In this document: positions 1 to 9,028 of the stretch, in pieces
Position numbering within the stretch: position 1 is the stretch's first letter
Layout of the letters: each line of letters opens with the position of its first letter
NCBI RefSeq assembly: GCF_038738535.1
Contig: NZ_CP046128.1
Location: 1,116,001 to 1,180,000, forward strand
Length of the DNA stretch: 64,000 nucleotides
Source: Bacillus pumilus
Lineage (GTDB): Bacteria > Bacillota > Bacilli > Bacillales > Bacillaceae
Direction of reading: 5' to 3'
Notes under the pieces: generated by a model
Databases searched by the model: none
What the model saw: the letters and a program-made list of their open reading frames with translations, nothing else
Told to the model about the DNA's origin: nothing
Translations under genes and position numbers: made by a program

Positions 1-1
1 C

Positions 2-637
2 ATGTTTGTCCGTACATGGGTCGGGGCAAGAATTTCGATCTTCATCGGTCTTGCTGCAGCGGTCCTTGACGTGATCATCGGTATTATCTGGGGAAGTATT
101 GCTGCGTTCAAAGGCGGCCGTACAGATGAAGTCATGATGCGTATCGCAGACGTTTTATGGGCAATTCCAACACTATTAATGGTTATCTTAATGATGGTTG
201 TTCTGCCAAAAGGATTATTAACAATTATCCTCGCCATGACAGTCGTAGGCTGGATAAACATGGCACGTATCGTTCGGGGACAGGTTCTACAATTAAAGAG
301 TCAAGAGTACGTTCTTGCTGCACAAACATTAGGTGCGAAAACATCTAGACTTTTATTTAAACACTTAATTCCAAACTCAATGGGACCAATTCTTGTCACA
401 ATGACACTCACCATTCCTTCAGCTATTTTCACGGAGGCATTCTTAAGCTATCTAGGACTTGGTGTACCGGCTCCATTAGCGAGCTGGGGAACAATGGCGT
501 CTGACGGAATTCCGGCCATGACGTACTATCCTTGGAGATTATGGTTCCCAGCCGCATTTATCTGTATAACAATGTTTGGTTTTAACGTGGTTGGAGACGG
601 ACTAAGAGACGCTTTAGATCCGAAGTTGCGTAAATAA
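2..637 (+). CDS. oppC: Oligopeptide ABC transporter permease OppC (5' end cut off)
   Basis: This is the C-terminal about 211 residues of an inner-membrane permease of the OppBC/DppC family; the family is usually about 300 residues, so the true start lies before the window. Several hydrophobic helices are visible. The cytoplasmic EAA loop that contacts the ATPases is seen as EYVLAAQTLGAKTSRLLFKH. It is followed directly by oppD and oppF, as in B. subtilis, where the system imports oligopeptides including the Phr signals relevant to the rap-phr pairs later in this window. The identity is secure; only the start is missing. Confidence 0.93.
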   Translation: MFVRTWVGARISIFIGLAAAVLDVIIGIIWGSIAAFKGGRTDEVMMRIADVLWAIPTLLMVILMMVVLPKGLLTIILAMTVVGWINMARIVRGQVLQLKSQEYVLAAQTLGAKTSRLLFKHLIPNSMGPILVTMTLTIPSAIFTEAFLSYLGLGVPAPLASWGTMASDGIPAMTYYPWRLWFPAAFICITMFGFNVVGDGLRDALDPKLRK

Positions 638-649
638 GGAGTGATTAGG

Positions 650-1729
650 ATGGAACGTGAACGTATTCTAGAGGTGAAAGACCTTGCAATCTCATTTAAA
701 ACATATGGTGGAGAGGTTCAAGCCATTCGTGGTGTGAACTTCCACTTAAATAAAGGCGAGACACTTGCTATTGTAGGTGAATCTGGCTCTGGTAAAAGTG
801 TGACATCACAGGCCATCATGAGATTAATACCGATGCCGCCGGGTTATTTCAAGCGCGGACAGATCCTGTTTGATGGGCAAGATATCGTCAAGAAAACAGA
901 AAAACAAATGCAAACCATTCGAGGAAAAGACATCTCAATGATCTTCCAGGATCCGATGACTTCTTTGAATCCAACGATGAAAGTCGGGAAGCAAATTACA
1001 GAAGTACTGTTCAAGCACGAACAAATTTCAAAAGAAGCGGCTGAAAAAAGAGCCATTGAATTACTGGAGCTTGTTGGAATTGCAATGCCTGAAAAAAGAA
1101 TCAAGCAATACCCGCACGAATTTAGTGGCGGGATGAGACAAAGGGTTGTCATCGCGATGGCGCTCGCAGCAGATCCAAAGCTATTGATTGCCGATGAGCC
1201 GACGACAGCACTAGATGTAACGATTCAGGCGCAAATTTTAGAATTAATGAAAGAAATTCAGCAAAAGGTGGAAACATCTATTATCTTTATTACGCATGAT
1301 CTAGGTGTTGTCGCCAACGTCGCTGATCGTGTAGCCGTTATGTATGCAGGACAGATTGTGGAGACAGGGACTGTTGATGAAATTTTCTACAATCCAAAAC
1401 ATCCATATACGTGGGGGCTTTTAGCATCAATGCCGAGCCTTGACACAGATGGCGGAGATGAAGGAAAGCTGACTGCAATCCCAGGAACACCGCCAGATCT
1501 GACAAACCCGCCGAAAGGAGATGCATTTGCACTCCGAAGCGATTATGCAATGAAAATTGACTTTGAACAAGAACCGCCAATGTTCAAAGTATCAGATACG
1601 CATTATGTGAAATCATGGCTACTTCATCCAAATGCACCTAAAGTTGAACCGCCTGCTTCTGTAAAGGCGAGAATGCGTGAACTAGAAGGTAGCTACGAAA
1701 AACCTGTATTAGTAAAAGAGGGTGAATAG
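650..1729 (+). CDS. oppD: Oligopeptide ABC transporter ATP-binding protein OppD
   Basis: This is a cytoplasmic ATPase that powers oligopeptide import with OppF. Walker A (GESGSGKS, about residues 43-50), the signature FSGGMRQR, Walker B LLIADEPTTALD and the C-terminal oligopeptide/dipeptide extension typical of OppD are all visible. The ATG at 650 was chosen because AAGGAG at 637-642 sits 7 nt before it. An in-frame GTG at 641 overlaps that ribosome site and is unlikely to be the start. The product is 359 residues, normal for the family. The gene starts 12 nt after oppC and is followed 1 nt later by oppF, so all three are translated from one operon. Confidence 0.95.
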   Translation: MERERILEVKDLAISFKTYGGEVQAIRGVNFHLNKGETLAIVGESGSGKSVTSQAIMRLIPMPPGYFKRGQILFDGQDIVKKTEKQMQTIRGKDISMIFQDPMTSLNPTMKVGKQITEVLFKHEQISKEAAEKRAIELLELVGIAMPEKRIKQYPHEFSGGMRQRVVIAMALAADPKLLIADEPTTALDVTIQAQILELMKEIQQKVETSIIFITHDLGVVANVADRVAVMYAGQIVETGTVDEIFYNPKHPYTWGLLASMPSLDTDGGDEGKLTAIPGTPPDLTNPPKGDAFALRSDYAMKIDFEQEPPMFKVSDTHYVKSWLLHPNAPKVEPPASVKARMRELEGSYEKPVLVKEGE

Positions 1730-1730
1730 C

Positions 1731-2651
1731 ATGGCAGAAAAACTGTTAGAAATCAAAAATTTGAAGCAGCATTTCCATACAGCAAGAGGGACTGTGAAAG
1801 CAGTTGACGGAGTTTCATTTGATATTTATAAAGGTGAAACACTTGGCCTTGTAGGGGAGTCTGGTTGTGGTAAATCCACTACGGGCCGCTCCATCATTAG
1901 ACTTTATGATGCGACAGATGGTGAGGTTCTTTATAAAGGGGAAAGTGTACACGGGAAGAAATCAAGACAAAAAATGCTTGAGTTCAACCGTCAAATGCAG
2001 ATGATCTTCCAAGATCCATATGCCTCACTCAACCCTAGAATGACAGTGCTTGATATCATTGCAGAAGGCATCGACATTCATGGCCTTGCGAAAACAAAGC
2101 AAGCACGTAAAGAGCGTGTATACCAATTGCTTGAAACCGTTGGATTGAACAAAGAGCATGCAAACAGATACCCGCATGAATTCTCAGGTGGTCAAAGGCA
2201 GCGTATCGGAATTGCCCGTGCATTAGCAGTTGAACCAGATTTCATCATTGCCGATGAACCAATCTCTGCATTAGATGTGTCGATCCAAGCACAGGTTGTC
2301 AACTTAATGAAAGAACTTCAAGAAGAAAAAGGCTTAACGTACTTATTCATTGCCCATGACCTGTCTATGGTAAAATACATCAGCGATCGTATTGGTGTGA
2401 TGTATTTCGGAAAATTGGTAGAGCTGGCACCAGCGAATGAATTATACGAAAATCCGCTTCATCCATATACAAAATCATTACTATCTGCGATTCCGCTCCC
2501 AGATCCAGATTATGAGCGTAACCGCAAACGAATCAAGTATGATCCATCTGTTCACAAAGGAACGAACACCGAGTTCCGTGAAGTGAAGCCAGGTCACTTT
2601 GTGAGCTGCACAGAGGAAGAATTCAAAGAGCTTCAAGCTAAACAATCATAA
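1731..2651 (+). CDS. oppF: Oligopeptide ABC transporter ATP-binding protein OppF
   Basis: This is the second ATPase of the oligopeptide permease. It shows Walker A GESGCGKS, the signature FSGGQRQR, Walker B FIIADEPISALD and the OppF/DppF C-terminal region (PLHPYTKSLLSAIP). The ATG at 1731 follows AGAGGGTG at 1717-1724; an in-frame GTG at 1722 overlaps the end of oppD and has no ribosome site. The product is 306 residues. It is the last gene of the opp operon, and a strong hairpin terminator follows within 10 nt. Confidence 0.95.
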   Translation: MAEKLLEIKNLKQHFHTARGTVKAVDGVSFDIYKGETLGLVGESGCGKSTTGRSIIRLYDATDGEVLYKGESVHGKKSRQKMLEFNRQMQMIFQDPYASLNPRMTVLDIIAEGIDIHGLAKTKQARKERVYQLLETVGLNKEHANRYPHEFSGGQRQRIGIARALAVEPDFIIADEPISALDVSIQAQVVNLMKELQEEKGLTYLFIAHDLSMVKYISDRIGVMYFGKLVELAPANELYENPLHPYTKSLLSAIPLPDPDYERNRKRIKYDPSVHKGTNTEFREVKPGHFVSCTEEEFKELQAKQS

Positions 2652-2655
2652 GAAG

Positions 2656-2690
2656 AAAGAAGCGCTGCTATGTCAGTGCTTCTTTTTTTA
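2656..2690 (+). terminator. Rho-independent terminator of the opp operon
   Basis: The stem AAGAAGCGCTG pairs with CAGTGCTTCTT (one G-U pair) and is followed by a run of T. Confidence 0.9.
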
Positions 2691-2763
2691 TTTTACAAAA
2701 AATAAGATGATGGTAATTTCTAGATAACAACAAGCGGTTTCTAGGAGGAAATCAGATGTCGAT

Positions 2764-2949
2764 ATGGAAGACGTTTCGCTGCTCATTGGCATCGTGTCTT
2801 TTTCCGTGGAATATATGCTAAACCGAAAGACAAGCAATCAGAAGCAAGAATCACGGCGCATGAAGTATCTTTATTTCATTATGTTTCAAACTGGGATGAC
2901 ACTCATCCTCTTTGTTTGTTTTCAATTACTCATGGACCGTACGATATAA
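2764..2949 (+). CDS. Small hypothetical membrane protein
   Basis: I do not recognise this 61-residue product. It has a hydrophobic N-terminal stretch, a basic middle (RKTSNQKQESRR) and a strong C-terminal hydrophobic segment, suggesting two membrane helices. The start is doubtful. The best ribosome site (AGGAGG, 2743-2748) is 15 nt from this ATG but 7 nt from an ATG at 2756, which lies in another frame and runs for only 21 codons. Either the shorter frame is a leader or the 5' end carries a frameshift. B. subtilis has the larger yjbB gene at this position. Confidence 0.45.
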   Translation: MEDVSLLIGIVSFSVEYMLNRKTSNQKQESRRMKYLYFIMFQTGMTLILFVCFQLLMDRTI

Positions 2950-2976
2950 AACTTTTTTCTGTTGTTTGAAAAAAAG

Positions 2977-3003
2977 TGAAACTAGTGAAGTCTTTACTGC
3001 GTC
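2977..3003 (+). promoter_or_regulatory. ECF sigma-type promoter upstream of yjbC-spx
   Basis: TGAAAC (2977-2982) is separated by 17 nt from CGTC (3000-3003). This matches the -35/-10 pattern of sigma-W/sigma-M promoters. The yjbC-spx operon of B. subtilis is known to be controlled by ECF sigma factors, so the position fits. Confidence 0.6.
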
Positions 3004-3085
3004 TTACTAGTACAGGCGTTTAAATAGCAGAAAATCGGGAATATCTAAGGAAGTGGTTCTTAACGATATCATAAGGAGCGGATCC

Positions 3086-3664
3086 ATGAATTGGTATGAA
3101 AAGCTCAGTGAATACTTCCCGATAGAAGAAATGAAGTCAAAAGAGCATATGGAAGCTTTATTAAAGGAAAGAAGTGATATTTATCATAAGGAGGAAGGAC
3201 CTCATCATGTGATGATGTACGCCGAATTTGATTCTTTCATCTTTATTGATTATTTATTTGTTTCCAGAGATGCAAGAGGTGAAGGCCTCGGATCAAAGCT
3301 CATTCATAAGCTGAAGGAAAAAAAGAAACCGATCTTGCTTGAGGTCGAGCCTGTAGATGAAGATGATGCAGATACTGCAAAACGCCTAAAGTTTTACCAA
3401 AGAGAGCACTTCAAGCACGCAGAATCAATCGGTTATAAACGCAGGTCACTTGCAACAAATGAAGTGAACCGCATGGAAATCCTTTATTGGTCGCCTCTTA
3501 CAGATAATGAGGAAGAAATGATGGAGGCTATGAGGAAGACCTATGAACGAATCCATACGTATAAAGATGAAGAATGGTATGGGCAGTCGTATGAGGATGT
3601 TGATGATGTATTGAAGGTCATTGAAAATAGAAAACAAAAAAATATTTTCGATCATCTCGACTAA
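3086..3664 (+). CDS. yjbC: Putative GNAT N-acetyltransferase YjbC
   Basis: This is a cytoplasmic acetyltransferase-like protein of 192 residues, the same length as B. subtilis YjbC. The acetyl-CoA loop region reads LFVSRDARGEGLGSKL (the R/Q-x-x-G-x-G/A pattern). The ATG at 3086 follows AAGGAG at 3073-3078; an upstream in-frame GTG at 3053 lacks such a site. It lies just before spx and behind an ECF-type promoter, matching the stress-induced yjbC-spx unit. The substrate is not known. Confidence 0.85.
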   Translation: MNWYEKLSEYFPIEEMKSKEHMEALLKERSDIYHKEEGPHHVMMYAEFDSFIFIDYLFVSRDARGEGLGSKLIHKLKEKKKPILLEVEPVDEDDADTAKRLKFYQREHFKHAESIGYKRRSLATNEVNRMEILYWSPLTDNEEEMMEAMRKTYERIHTYKDEEWYGQSYEDVDDVLKVIENRKQKNIFDHLD

Positions 3665-3746
3665 ATGAGAATGTTCAGACATCAAACGGCACCATAAAAT
3701 GAATGAAATTGTCTAGTTTTTGTCACAAAAATTGCAAGAAAATCTG

Positions 3747-3782
3747 TTCACACTTACTTTTTTATAGTATAATCACTATAAA
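3747..3782 (+). promoter_or_regulatory. spx promoter with overlapping inverted repeat
   Basis: A -10 TATAAT (3768-3773) with a weak TTCACA -35 lies inside an inverted repeat, TTTATAGT (3761-3768) / ACTATAAA (3775-3782). B. subtilis spx has a proximal sigma-A promoter repressed by PerR and YodB. The palindrome on the -10 is a plausible operator, but I cannot say which repressor binds it. Confidence 0.5.
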
Positions 3783-3857
3783 GATTACTTATTTAGAACA
3801 ATTTTAATTTAAGAATACAGATCAATATTCATTCTACAAATTGAGGAGTGAAGATTT

Positions 3858-4253
3858 ATGGTAACATTATACACATCACCAAGCTGTACATCATGTAGAA
3901 AAGCAAGAGCGTGGTTAGAAGAGCACAATATCCCGTATCAAGAGAGAAACATCTTTTCTGAGCCTCTTTCAATCGATGAAATCAAAGAAATTCTTCGAAT
4001 GACTGAAGACGGTACAGATGAAATTATCTCAACACGTTCAAAAGTATTTCAAAAGCTAAATGTGAATGTTGAGACAATGCCGCTTCAACAATTGTATAAA
4101 CTGATCAATGAGCATCCAGGTCTTTTAAGACGTCCAATCATCTTGGATGAAAAAAGACTACAAGTTGGCTACAATGAAGATGAAATTAGACGTTTCCTTC
4201 CAAGAACGGTTCGTACATTCCAACTAAGAGAAGCTCAGCGACTTGCTAACTAA
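3858..4253 (+). CDS. spx: Redox-sensing transcriptional regulator Spx
   Basis: Spx binds the alpha subunit C-terminal domain of RNA polymerase and switches on the thiol-stress regulon. This 131-residue protein shows the redox switch CTSC (Cys10 and Cys13) in an ArsC-like fold and the [21 protein letters not shown] segment split between helix and tail. The unstructured C-terminus [10 protein letters not shown] is the ClpXP-recognised end. Its proteolysis needs the adaptor SpxH, encoded at 11.4-12.3 kb, and the ClpC adaptor MecA is also nearby. Confidence 0.98.
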   Translation: MVTLYTSPSCTSCRKARAWLEEHNIPYQERNIFSEPLSIDEIKEILRMTEDGTDEIISTRSKVFQKLNVNVETMPLQQLYKLINEHPGLLRRPIILDEKRLQVGYNEDEIRRFLPRTVRTFQLREAQRLAN

Positions 4254-4263
4254 TAGAAAATTG

Positions 4264-4296
4264 AAAAGCTGCCGATCATTTGGCAGCTTTTTTTAT
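4264..4296. terminator. Bidirectional terminator between spx and yjbE
   Basis: The stem AAAAGCTGCC / GGCAGCTTTT with loop GATCATTT has T runs usable by spx on the plus strand. The inverse serves yjbE, whose stop codon touches the hairpin. Confidence 0.85.
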
Positions 4297-4958
4297 TTGT
4301 TTTCAGCTGTTTGTTCGTAAAATAGGCTGGCTAAAATGACCATTACGACCGTTAAAAACGGAAGCATAAATTCGAGAGTCGCATGCTGAGCCATAAATTC
4401 ATTCAATTTCACATCACGAACAATCATTTCACCGCCAGTAAAAGCCAAAAGAGCACTTCCTCCGTATAAAAGAAACGGGAATTTGGTTAAAGCGGCATGA
4501 ATCAGTTTACTTCCCCAAATAATAATCGGTACTGAAATCATAAGGCCGAAAGCGGTCAGCAGCATGTTGCCTTTTGCCGCACCTGCAACTGCAATCACAT
4601 TATCAAGTGACATAAAGAGATCTGCAATCACAATGGTCTGAACCGCACGCCAAAGGGAGCCGCTGCTTTTAATGCGAATCGATTCTTTCTTTTGTTCAAT
4701 TAACAAATTGTATCCTATATAAAGGAGAAAAAGCCCGCCGATAAATTGCAAATAAGGGATGGTCAATAAATAAACTGCGGCACCCGTCATCATAATTCTC
4801 ATCAGCACTGCCAAAAGTGTGCCGATCCATATGGCTTTATTGCGTTTGTCATTTGACAAGCTGCGGCTAGCCATCGCAATGATCAACGCGTTATCCCCGC
4901 CTAAAATCAGATCTATGCCAATAATCATTAGTAAGGATACGATCCACTCTGTTTCCAT
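4293..4958 (-). CDS. yjbE: TerC family membrane protein YjbE
   Basis: This is an integral membrane protein of the TerC/YjbE family, linked to metal (manganese) export in other members. It is 221 residues with about seven hydrophobic segments. Conserved acidic motifs include DLILGGDNA near the N-terminus and DLFMSLDNVIAVAG in the middle, which form the metal site in the family. The ATG at 4958 follows GAGGTG by 8 nt; a longer in-frame reading to 5009 has no ribosome site. It is divergent from mecA. Confidence 0.88.
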   Translation of the reverse strand: METEWIVSLLMIIGIDLILGGDNALIIAMASRSLSNDKRNKAIWIGTLLAVLMRIMMTGAAVYLLTIPYLQFIGGLFLLYIGYNLLIEQKKESIRIKSSGSLWRAVQTIVIADLFMSLDNVIAVAGAAKGNMLLTAFGLMISVPIIIWGSKLIHAALTKFPFLLYGGSALLAFTGGEMIVRDVKLNEFMAQHATLEFMLPFLTVVMVILASLFYEQTAENK

Positions 4959-5220
4959 CCATTTCACCTCATGTCTAATAGAGCTCGTACAACCAATATA
5001 TGAAGACAATTCAAATATATGTTTCTACAAGTTTTCTCTGCAAAAAATGCGTTTTTATTTCTTTTATTCATGTTTTATCATAAAATAGACAGTACGAAGT
5101 AATACCTCAATTCTTTAAACGGTTAACATGTAGACGGAACGGGTAAAGTGTAGTAAAGTACTATTAATTGGGAGCTTGTATGTCCCTTCAACATCTTATA
5201 TAGAAGGGAAGGTTGGCAAA

Positions 5221-5886
5221 ATGGAAATTGAAAGAATTAATGAACATACAGTGAAATTTTATATTTCCTACGGTGATATTGAAGATCGCGGATTTGACCG
5301 TGAAGAGATTTGGTATAATCGTGAACGCAGTGAAGAGCTGTTTTGGGAAGTAATGGACGAAGTGCACGAAGAAGAAGAATTTGCAGTAGAGGGACCGCTT
5401 TGGATTCAAGTGCAGGCACTTGACAAAGGTCTTGAAATTGTCGTGACGAAAGCCCAACTTTCTAAAGATGGACAAAAGCTCGAATTGCCGATTCCAGAAG
5501 ATAAAAAAGATCAAACAGATGAAGAAAGTCTAGACGCACTGCTTGATGATTTTCAAAAAGAAGAGCAGGATCAAGAAGACCATAATGAGAAAGACAAAAA
5601 ACTTCAACTTCAATTTGTGTTGAAAATGGATGACTTTGAAGATTTGATTGCACTTTCTCAATTAAATATGCAGGATTTTACCACAAGTTTATATTCGTTT
5701 GAAAACCGTTATTATCTATATGTTGACTTCCACGAGGATTTGTCAGATGAGCAAGTGGAGAATAAGCTCAGCATTTTGCTTGAATATGCTCATGAATCAG
5801 TGGTCAGCATTTACAGACTGAAAGAATACGGTCAGCTGATTATCGAAGGAAACGCCCTTGAAACGATTCAACAGCACTTCTCGTAA
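5221..5886 (+). CDS. mecA: Adaptor protein MecA
   Basis: MecA targets the competence factor ComK and other proteins to the ClpCP protease and is itself needed for ClpC assembly. The product is 221 residues. The N-terminal substrate-binding domain begins MEIERINEHTVKFYISY. An acidic linker (about residues 100-135, rich in E, D and Q) leads to the C-terminal ClpC-binding domain. The start at 5221 follows a purine-rich AAGGGAAGG; upstream in-frame codons from 5176 lack a site. The neighbour order mecA-cls-coiA differs from B. subtilis, which as I recall lacks cls here. Confidence 0.95.
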   Translation: MEIERINEHTVKFYISYGDIEDRGFDREEIWYNRERSEELFWEVMDEVHEEEEFAVEGPLWIQVQALDKGLEIVVTKAQLSKDGQKLELPIPEDKKDQTDEESLDALLDDFQKEEQDQEDHNEKDKKLQLQFVLKMDDFEDLIALSQLNMQDFTTSLYSFENRYYLYVDFHEDLSDEQVENKLSILLEYAHESVVSIYRLKEYGQLIIEGNALETIQQHFS

Positions 5887-5891
5887 CCAAC

Positions 5892-5926
5892 AAAAGTCGA
5901 TTTCTATAGAGGAATCGGCTTTTTTA
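5892..5926 (+). terminator. Terminator of mecA
   Basis: The hairpin AAAGTCGATTTC / GGAATCGGCTTT is followed by T residues. Confidence 0.75.
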
Positions 5927-5971
5927 TCTGAATGAATAGGTAAATAAAGAGATCGGCAAGGAGAAAATGAA

Positions 5972-7492
5972 ATGAGAAATTTAGTCAAAGTTCTATTTTT
6001 TCTTATCATTACGATAGGTGCTTATTTAGTCATTCAATTAATTGCCGGTGATTTAGCGGTAAGTGTATTAAGTTCTGTCAGTGTTCTATTCACTTTATCG
6101 ATTATCTTCATCGGGTTTGTCATATTCTTGGAGAACCGGAATCCATCTCAAACGATTACGTGGCTTGTCCTGCTTGGCAGCTTTCCGTTATTCGGCTTTT
6201 TGTTCTACATTTTCTTTGGACGCAATATCAAAAAGCGCCGGCTGTTTGAAAAGAAAGCCATCCTGGACGAACAGTTAATCCAGGAAGATGAACATATTCA
6301 TAGAGAAGCGATTGAGAAAATGACGCATATGGGTGATCATCAGCAGCTCTTATTTAAGCTGGCTCACAGACTTGGACATACCCCTATTACGTATCGCACG
6401 TCCTCTAAAGTCCTGACCAATGGAGAAGAAACATTCTCTCATATTTTTGAAGAAATCAAAAAAGCGACACATCACATTCATCTAGAATATTATATTCTCC
6501 GCCACGATGACCTTGGGCAAGAATTAAAGGATATTCTAATTGATAAAGCGAAAAATGGCGTGATTGTCCGCTTTTTATATGACGATGTAGGAAGCTTAAA
6601 GCTCTCTCGTCAATATATTGCTGACCTCGAAAAGGCTGGCGTTCAGATCGTTCCGTTTTTACCAGTCAGGCTCCCCCTGTTAAATAATAAAATCAATTTC
6701 CGAAATCACCGAAAAATTGTCGTGATTGATGGAGAAGCCGGATTTGTCGGCGGGCTGAACATTGGAGACGAATATATGGGCAGAAGCAGACAATATGGAT
6801 TTTGGCGTGACACGCATTTGATGATTAAGGGGGAAGCTGTTCGTGACCTGCAGCAGATTTTCATGCAGGATTGGTACTATATGACGAATGAGAGATGCGC
6901 AGGTGTGGACTACTTCAAAGATTTCAGCCACCTTGAGAGCACAACAGAAGGCGTACAAATGATTGCTGGCGGTCCTGATAAACAGTGGGAGGTCATTAAA
7001 AATCTCTTTTTCTCCATGATTATCTCTGCCAAAAAGTCTATTTGGATCGCTTCACCGTATTTTGTGCCGGATGATGATATTTTGTCTGCATTGAAAATTG
7101 CTGCATTAAGCGGAGTAGACGTACGGATTATTGCTCCGAAGAATCCAGATAAACGGATCGTCTTCCATGCGTCCCGTTCATACTTCCCAGAGCTTTTAGA
7201 AGCAGGAGCAAAGGTGTATGAGTATGATCAAGGCTTTATGCATAGTAAATTTATCATTGTGGACAGCGAGCTGGCTTCGATAGGAACGGCCAACATGGAT
7301 ATGAGAAGCTTTCATTTGAATTTTGAAGTGAATGCCTTCCTATATAAAACGAAAAGCACAGAGAAGCTCGTGAACGACTTCTTAGGTGATTTAGAGCAGT
7401 CGCATGAAATTGTCCCAGAAGAATTTGCAAAGAGACCGTTAAGGGTAAGACTGTTTGAATCCACAGCAAGATTATTATCACCATTACTATAA
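5972..7492 (+). CDS. cls: Cardiolipin synthase (PLD family)
   Basis: This is a membrane enzyme that condenses two phosphatidylglycerols into cardiolipin. Two or three N-terminal hydrophobic segments (about residues 4-85) precede two phospholipase D active sites: NHRKIVVIDGEAGFVGG (about 245) and MHSKFIIVDSELASIGTANMD (about 425), each with the HxKxxxxD core. The length of 506 is normal for the family. AAGGAG lies before the ATG. It sits alone between mecA and coiA with its own terminator. It resembles B. subtilis ClsA/YwiE-type enzymes; which paralogue it is I cannot tell. Confidence 0.92.
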   Translation: MRNLVKVLFFLIITIGAYLVIQLIAGDLAVSVLSSVSVLFTLSIIFIGFVIFLENRNPSQTITWLVLLGSFPLFGFLFYIFFGRNIKKRRLFEKKAILDEQLIQEDEHIHREAIEKMTHMGDHQQLLFKLAHRLGHTPITYRTSSKVLTNGEETFSHIFEEIKKATHHIHLEYYILRHDDLGQELKDILIDKAKNGVIVRFLYDDVGSLKLSRQYIADLEKAGVQIVPFLPVRLPLLNNKINFRNHRKIVVIDGEAGFVGGLNIGDEYMGRSRQYGFWRDTHLMIKGEAVRDLQQIFMQDWYYMTNERCAGVDYFKDFSHLESTTEGVQMIAGGPDKQWEVIKNLFFSMIISAKKSIWIASPYFVPDDDILSALKIAALSGVDVRIIAPKNPDKRIVFHASRSYFPELLEAGAKVYEYDQGFMHSKFIIVDSELASIGTANMDMRSFHLNFEVNAFLYKTKSTEKLVNDFLGDLEQSHEIVPEEFAKRPLRVRLFESTARLLSPLL

Positions 7493-7504
7493 AGATTGTA
7501 TTTT

Positions 7505-7528
7505 CCCCCTTTTTATCAGGGGGTTTTT
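7505..7528 (+). terminator. Terminator of cls
   Basis: The hairpin CCCCC TTTTTATCA GGGGG is followed by six T. Confidence 0.88.
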
Positions 7529-7653
7529 TCATTTTCCTCAGGAAAACATCAGTAAAATCATGTTTTGATACGATAAAAGTTCATTTTGCCTATTCGCTTC
7601 ATAATAGACGAACAAGCTATAATACGGTCATCAAAGAGTAAGGGGCGAGCTGA

Positions 7654-8814
7654 ATGAATACAGCGATCATGGATAATGGAAAGCTTATTCGAATTACACA
7701 TCATTTATCGAAAAACCGGCTGGAGCATGTAAGAACGACATGCAAATTTTATTGTCCTGATTGCAGGGAGGAGGTGCAATTAAAGCTTGGTGAACAACGT
7801 GTCTATCATTTTGCACATAAACAGCTGACAGCATGTCCACTAGCCTCAGGCGAAACGGCTTATCATCAGGCGGGGAAAGAAGCCATCATGAATTGGCTTC
7901 AGCAGCTGGGACATAAACCGGTGCTTGAAAAGTATGTGTCAAAAGTTCATCAGCGTCCTGACGTGGCCGTCTCTATTGGAGGAACAAGCTATGCAATTGA
8001 ATATCAATCTTCAAATATTTCCCGGCAAGAGCTGCGTAAAAGAACAGCAGGGCTCCGTGAAGCGGGGCTCATCCCTATATGGGTAATAGGGGCAAATCGT
8101 TTAAAGCGAATATCTGCCCAGCTCTTTTCCTTCTCCTCCATTCATTGGGGAATGTTAAGGGAATCACAGAAAGGGAGTCTGATTTTTTACTGTCCGCTCC
8201 AGAATAGATTCATCCATCTTGCTCAACTTCTCGTATTTCAACCAACGAAAATATGTGCCGCCATGACTGTCAGACCGCCAACAGCATACCGCGAACTTTC
8301 GGCGCTCCTATCTCAGCCCTCAAGCAAGCGTCCAGTCTACAAGCAATGGCTTAGATGTATACAGCAATTTAGGCAGCGGCCTCCCCGCATTTTATCAAAT
8401 GAAAGCAAACGGTTGAGAGACATTTTCTATGAGCATCATCAAATGGCTTTCCCTTTTCTGCCAACTGAATTATTTATCCCGCTGAAAGAAACGTATATTT
8501 TTACAAGTCCTGTTTATGTCTGGCAGGGGTGTCTGTATGATTGGATGATGAGGAAAAAAGGAAGCAGTCCAGTAACGGTTCAACTGCTGATGAAAGAAAT
8601 CAAGCGGTGTGTCCAGATGAAAGAAGTAAAGCTCCGATACGGTGATGTTTCAATAGAAGAAATACAAGAGGTCATCACTGCATATGTTAAGGCGCTTGTC
8701 AGACAAGGGTTTTTACACATGACGAAAGAGGGTAATTATGAAGTAGCGTCGAATCAAATGCCGATACGAACAGTAGATGAAGCGTTCAAACGAGATGCTT
8801 TCTTATTTCATTAG
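7654..8814 (+). CDS. coiA: Competence protein CoiA
   Basis: CoiA supports natural transformation and is related to nuclease-fold proteins. The product is 386 residues. An N-terminal zinc-ribbon-like part has the pair CPDC (about residues 36-39) and HFAH. It is followed by a PD-(D/E)xK-like core with RPDVAVSIGGTSYAIEYQSS, giving the D...E-x-Q catalytic arrangement. The ATG follows AAGGGGCGAG. It sits immediately upstream of pepF, the same order as B. subtilis, and its end overlaps the possible 5' extension of pepF. Confidence 0.92.
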   Translation: MNTAIMDNGKLIRITHHLSKNRLEHVRTTCKFYCPDCREEVQLKLGEQRVYHFAHKQLTACPLASGETAYHQAGKEAIMNWLQQLGHKPVLEKYVSKVHQRPDVAVSIGGTSYAIEYQSSNISRQELRKRTAGLREAGLIPIWVIGANRLKRISAQLFSFSSIHWGMLRESQKGSLIFYCPLQNRFIHLAQLLVFQPTKICAAMTVRPPTAYRELSALLSQPSSKRPVYKQWLRCIQQFRQRPPRILSNESKRLRDIFYEHHQMAFPFLPTELFIPLKETYIFTSPVYVWQGCLYDWMMRKKGSSPVTVQLLMKEIKRCVQMKEVKLRYGDVSIEEIQEVITAYVKALVRQGFLHMTKEGNYEVASNQMPIRTVDEAFKRDAFLFH

Positions 8815-9028
8815 CATGTTTCATGCCCACTTTGATCATGATAAGAAAAAGGTGGTGCTGCGATTGAATAGAAAGAAACGCTTTTTTCTTATTTTTTTAG
8901 TCTGTTTGGTATTTATTTCTGCATATGATTTGACAAATATAGTTCAAAACAAAGAAGATAAATACAACACCAATTTCTTTCACTTTCCGAAAGGTTGGTT
9001 CAACACAACTTATGCAAGGGGGATTCAT

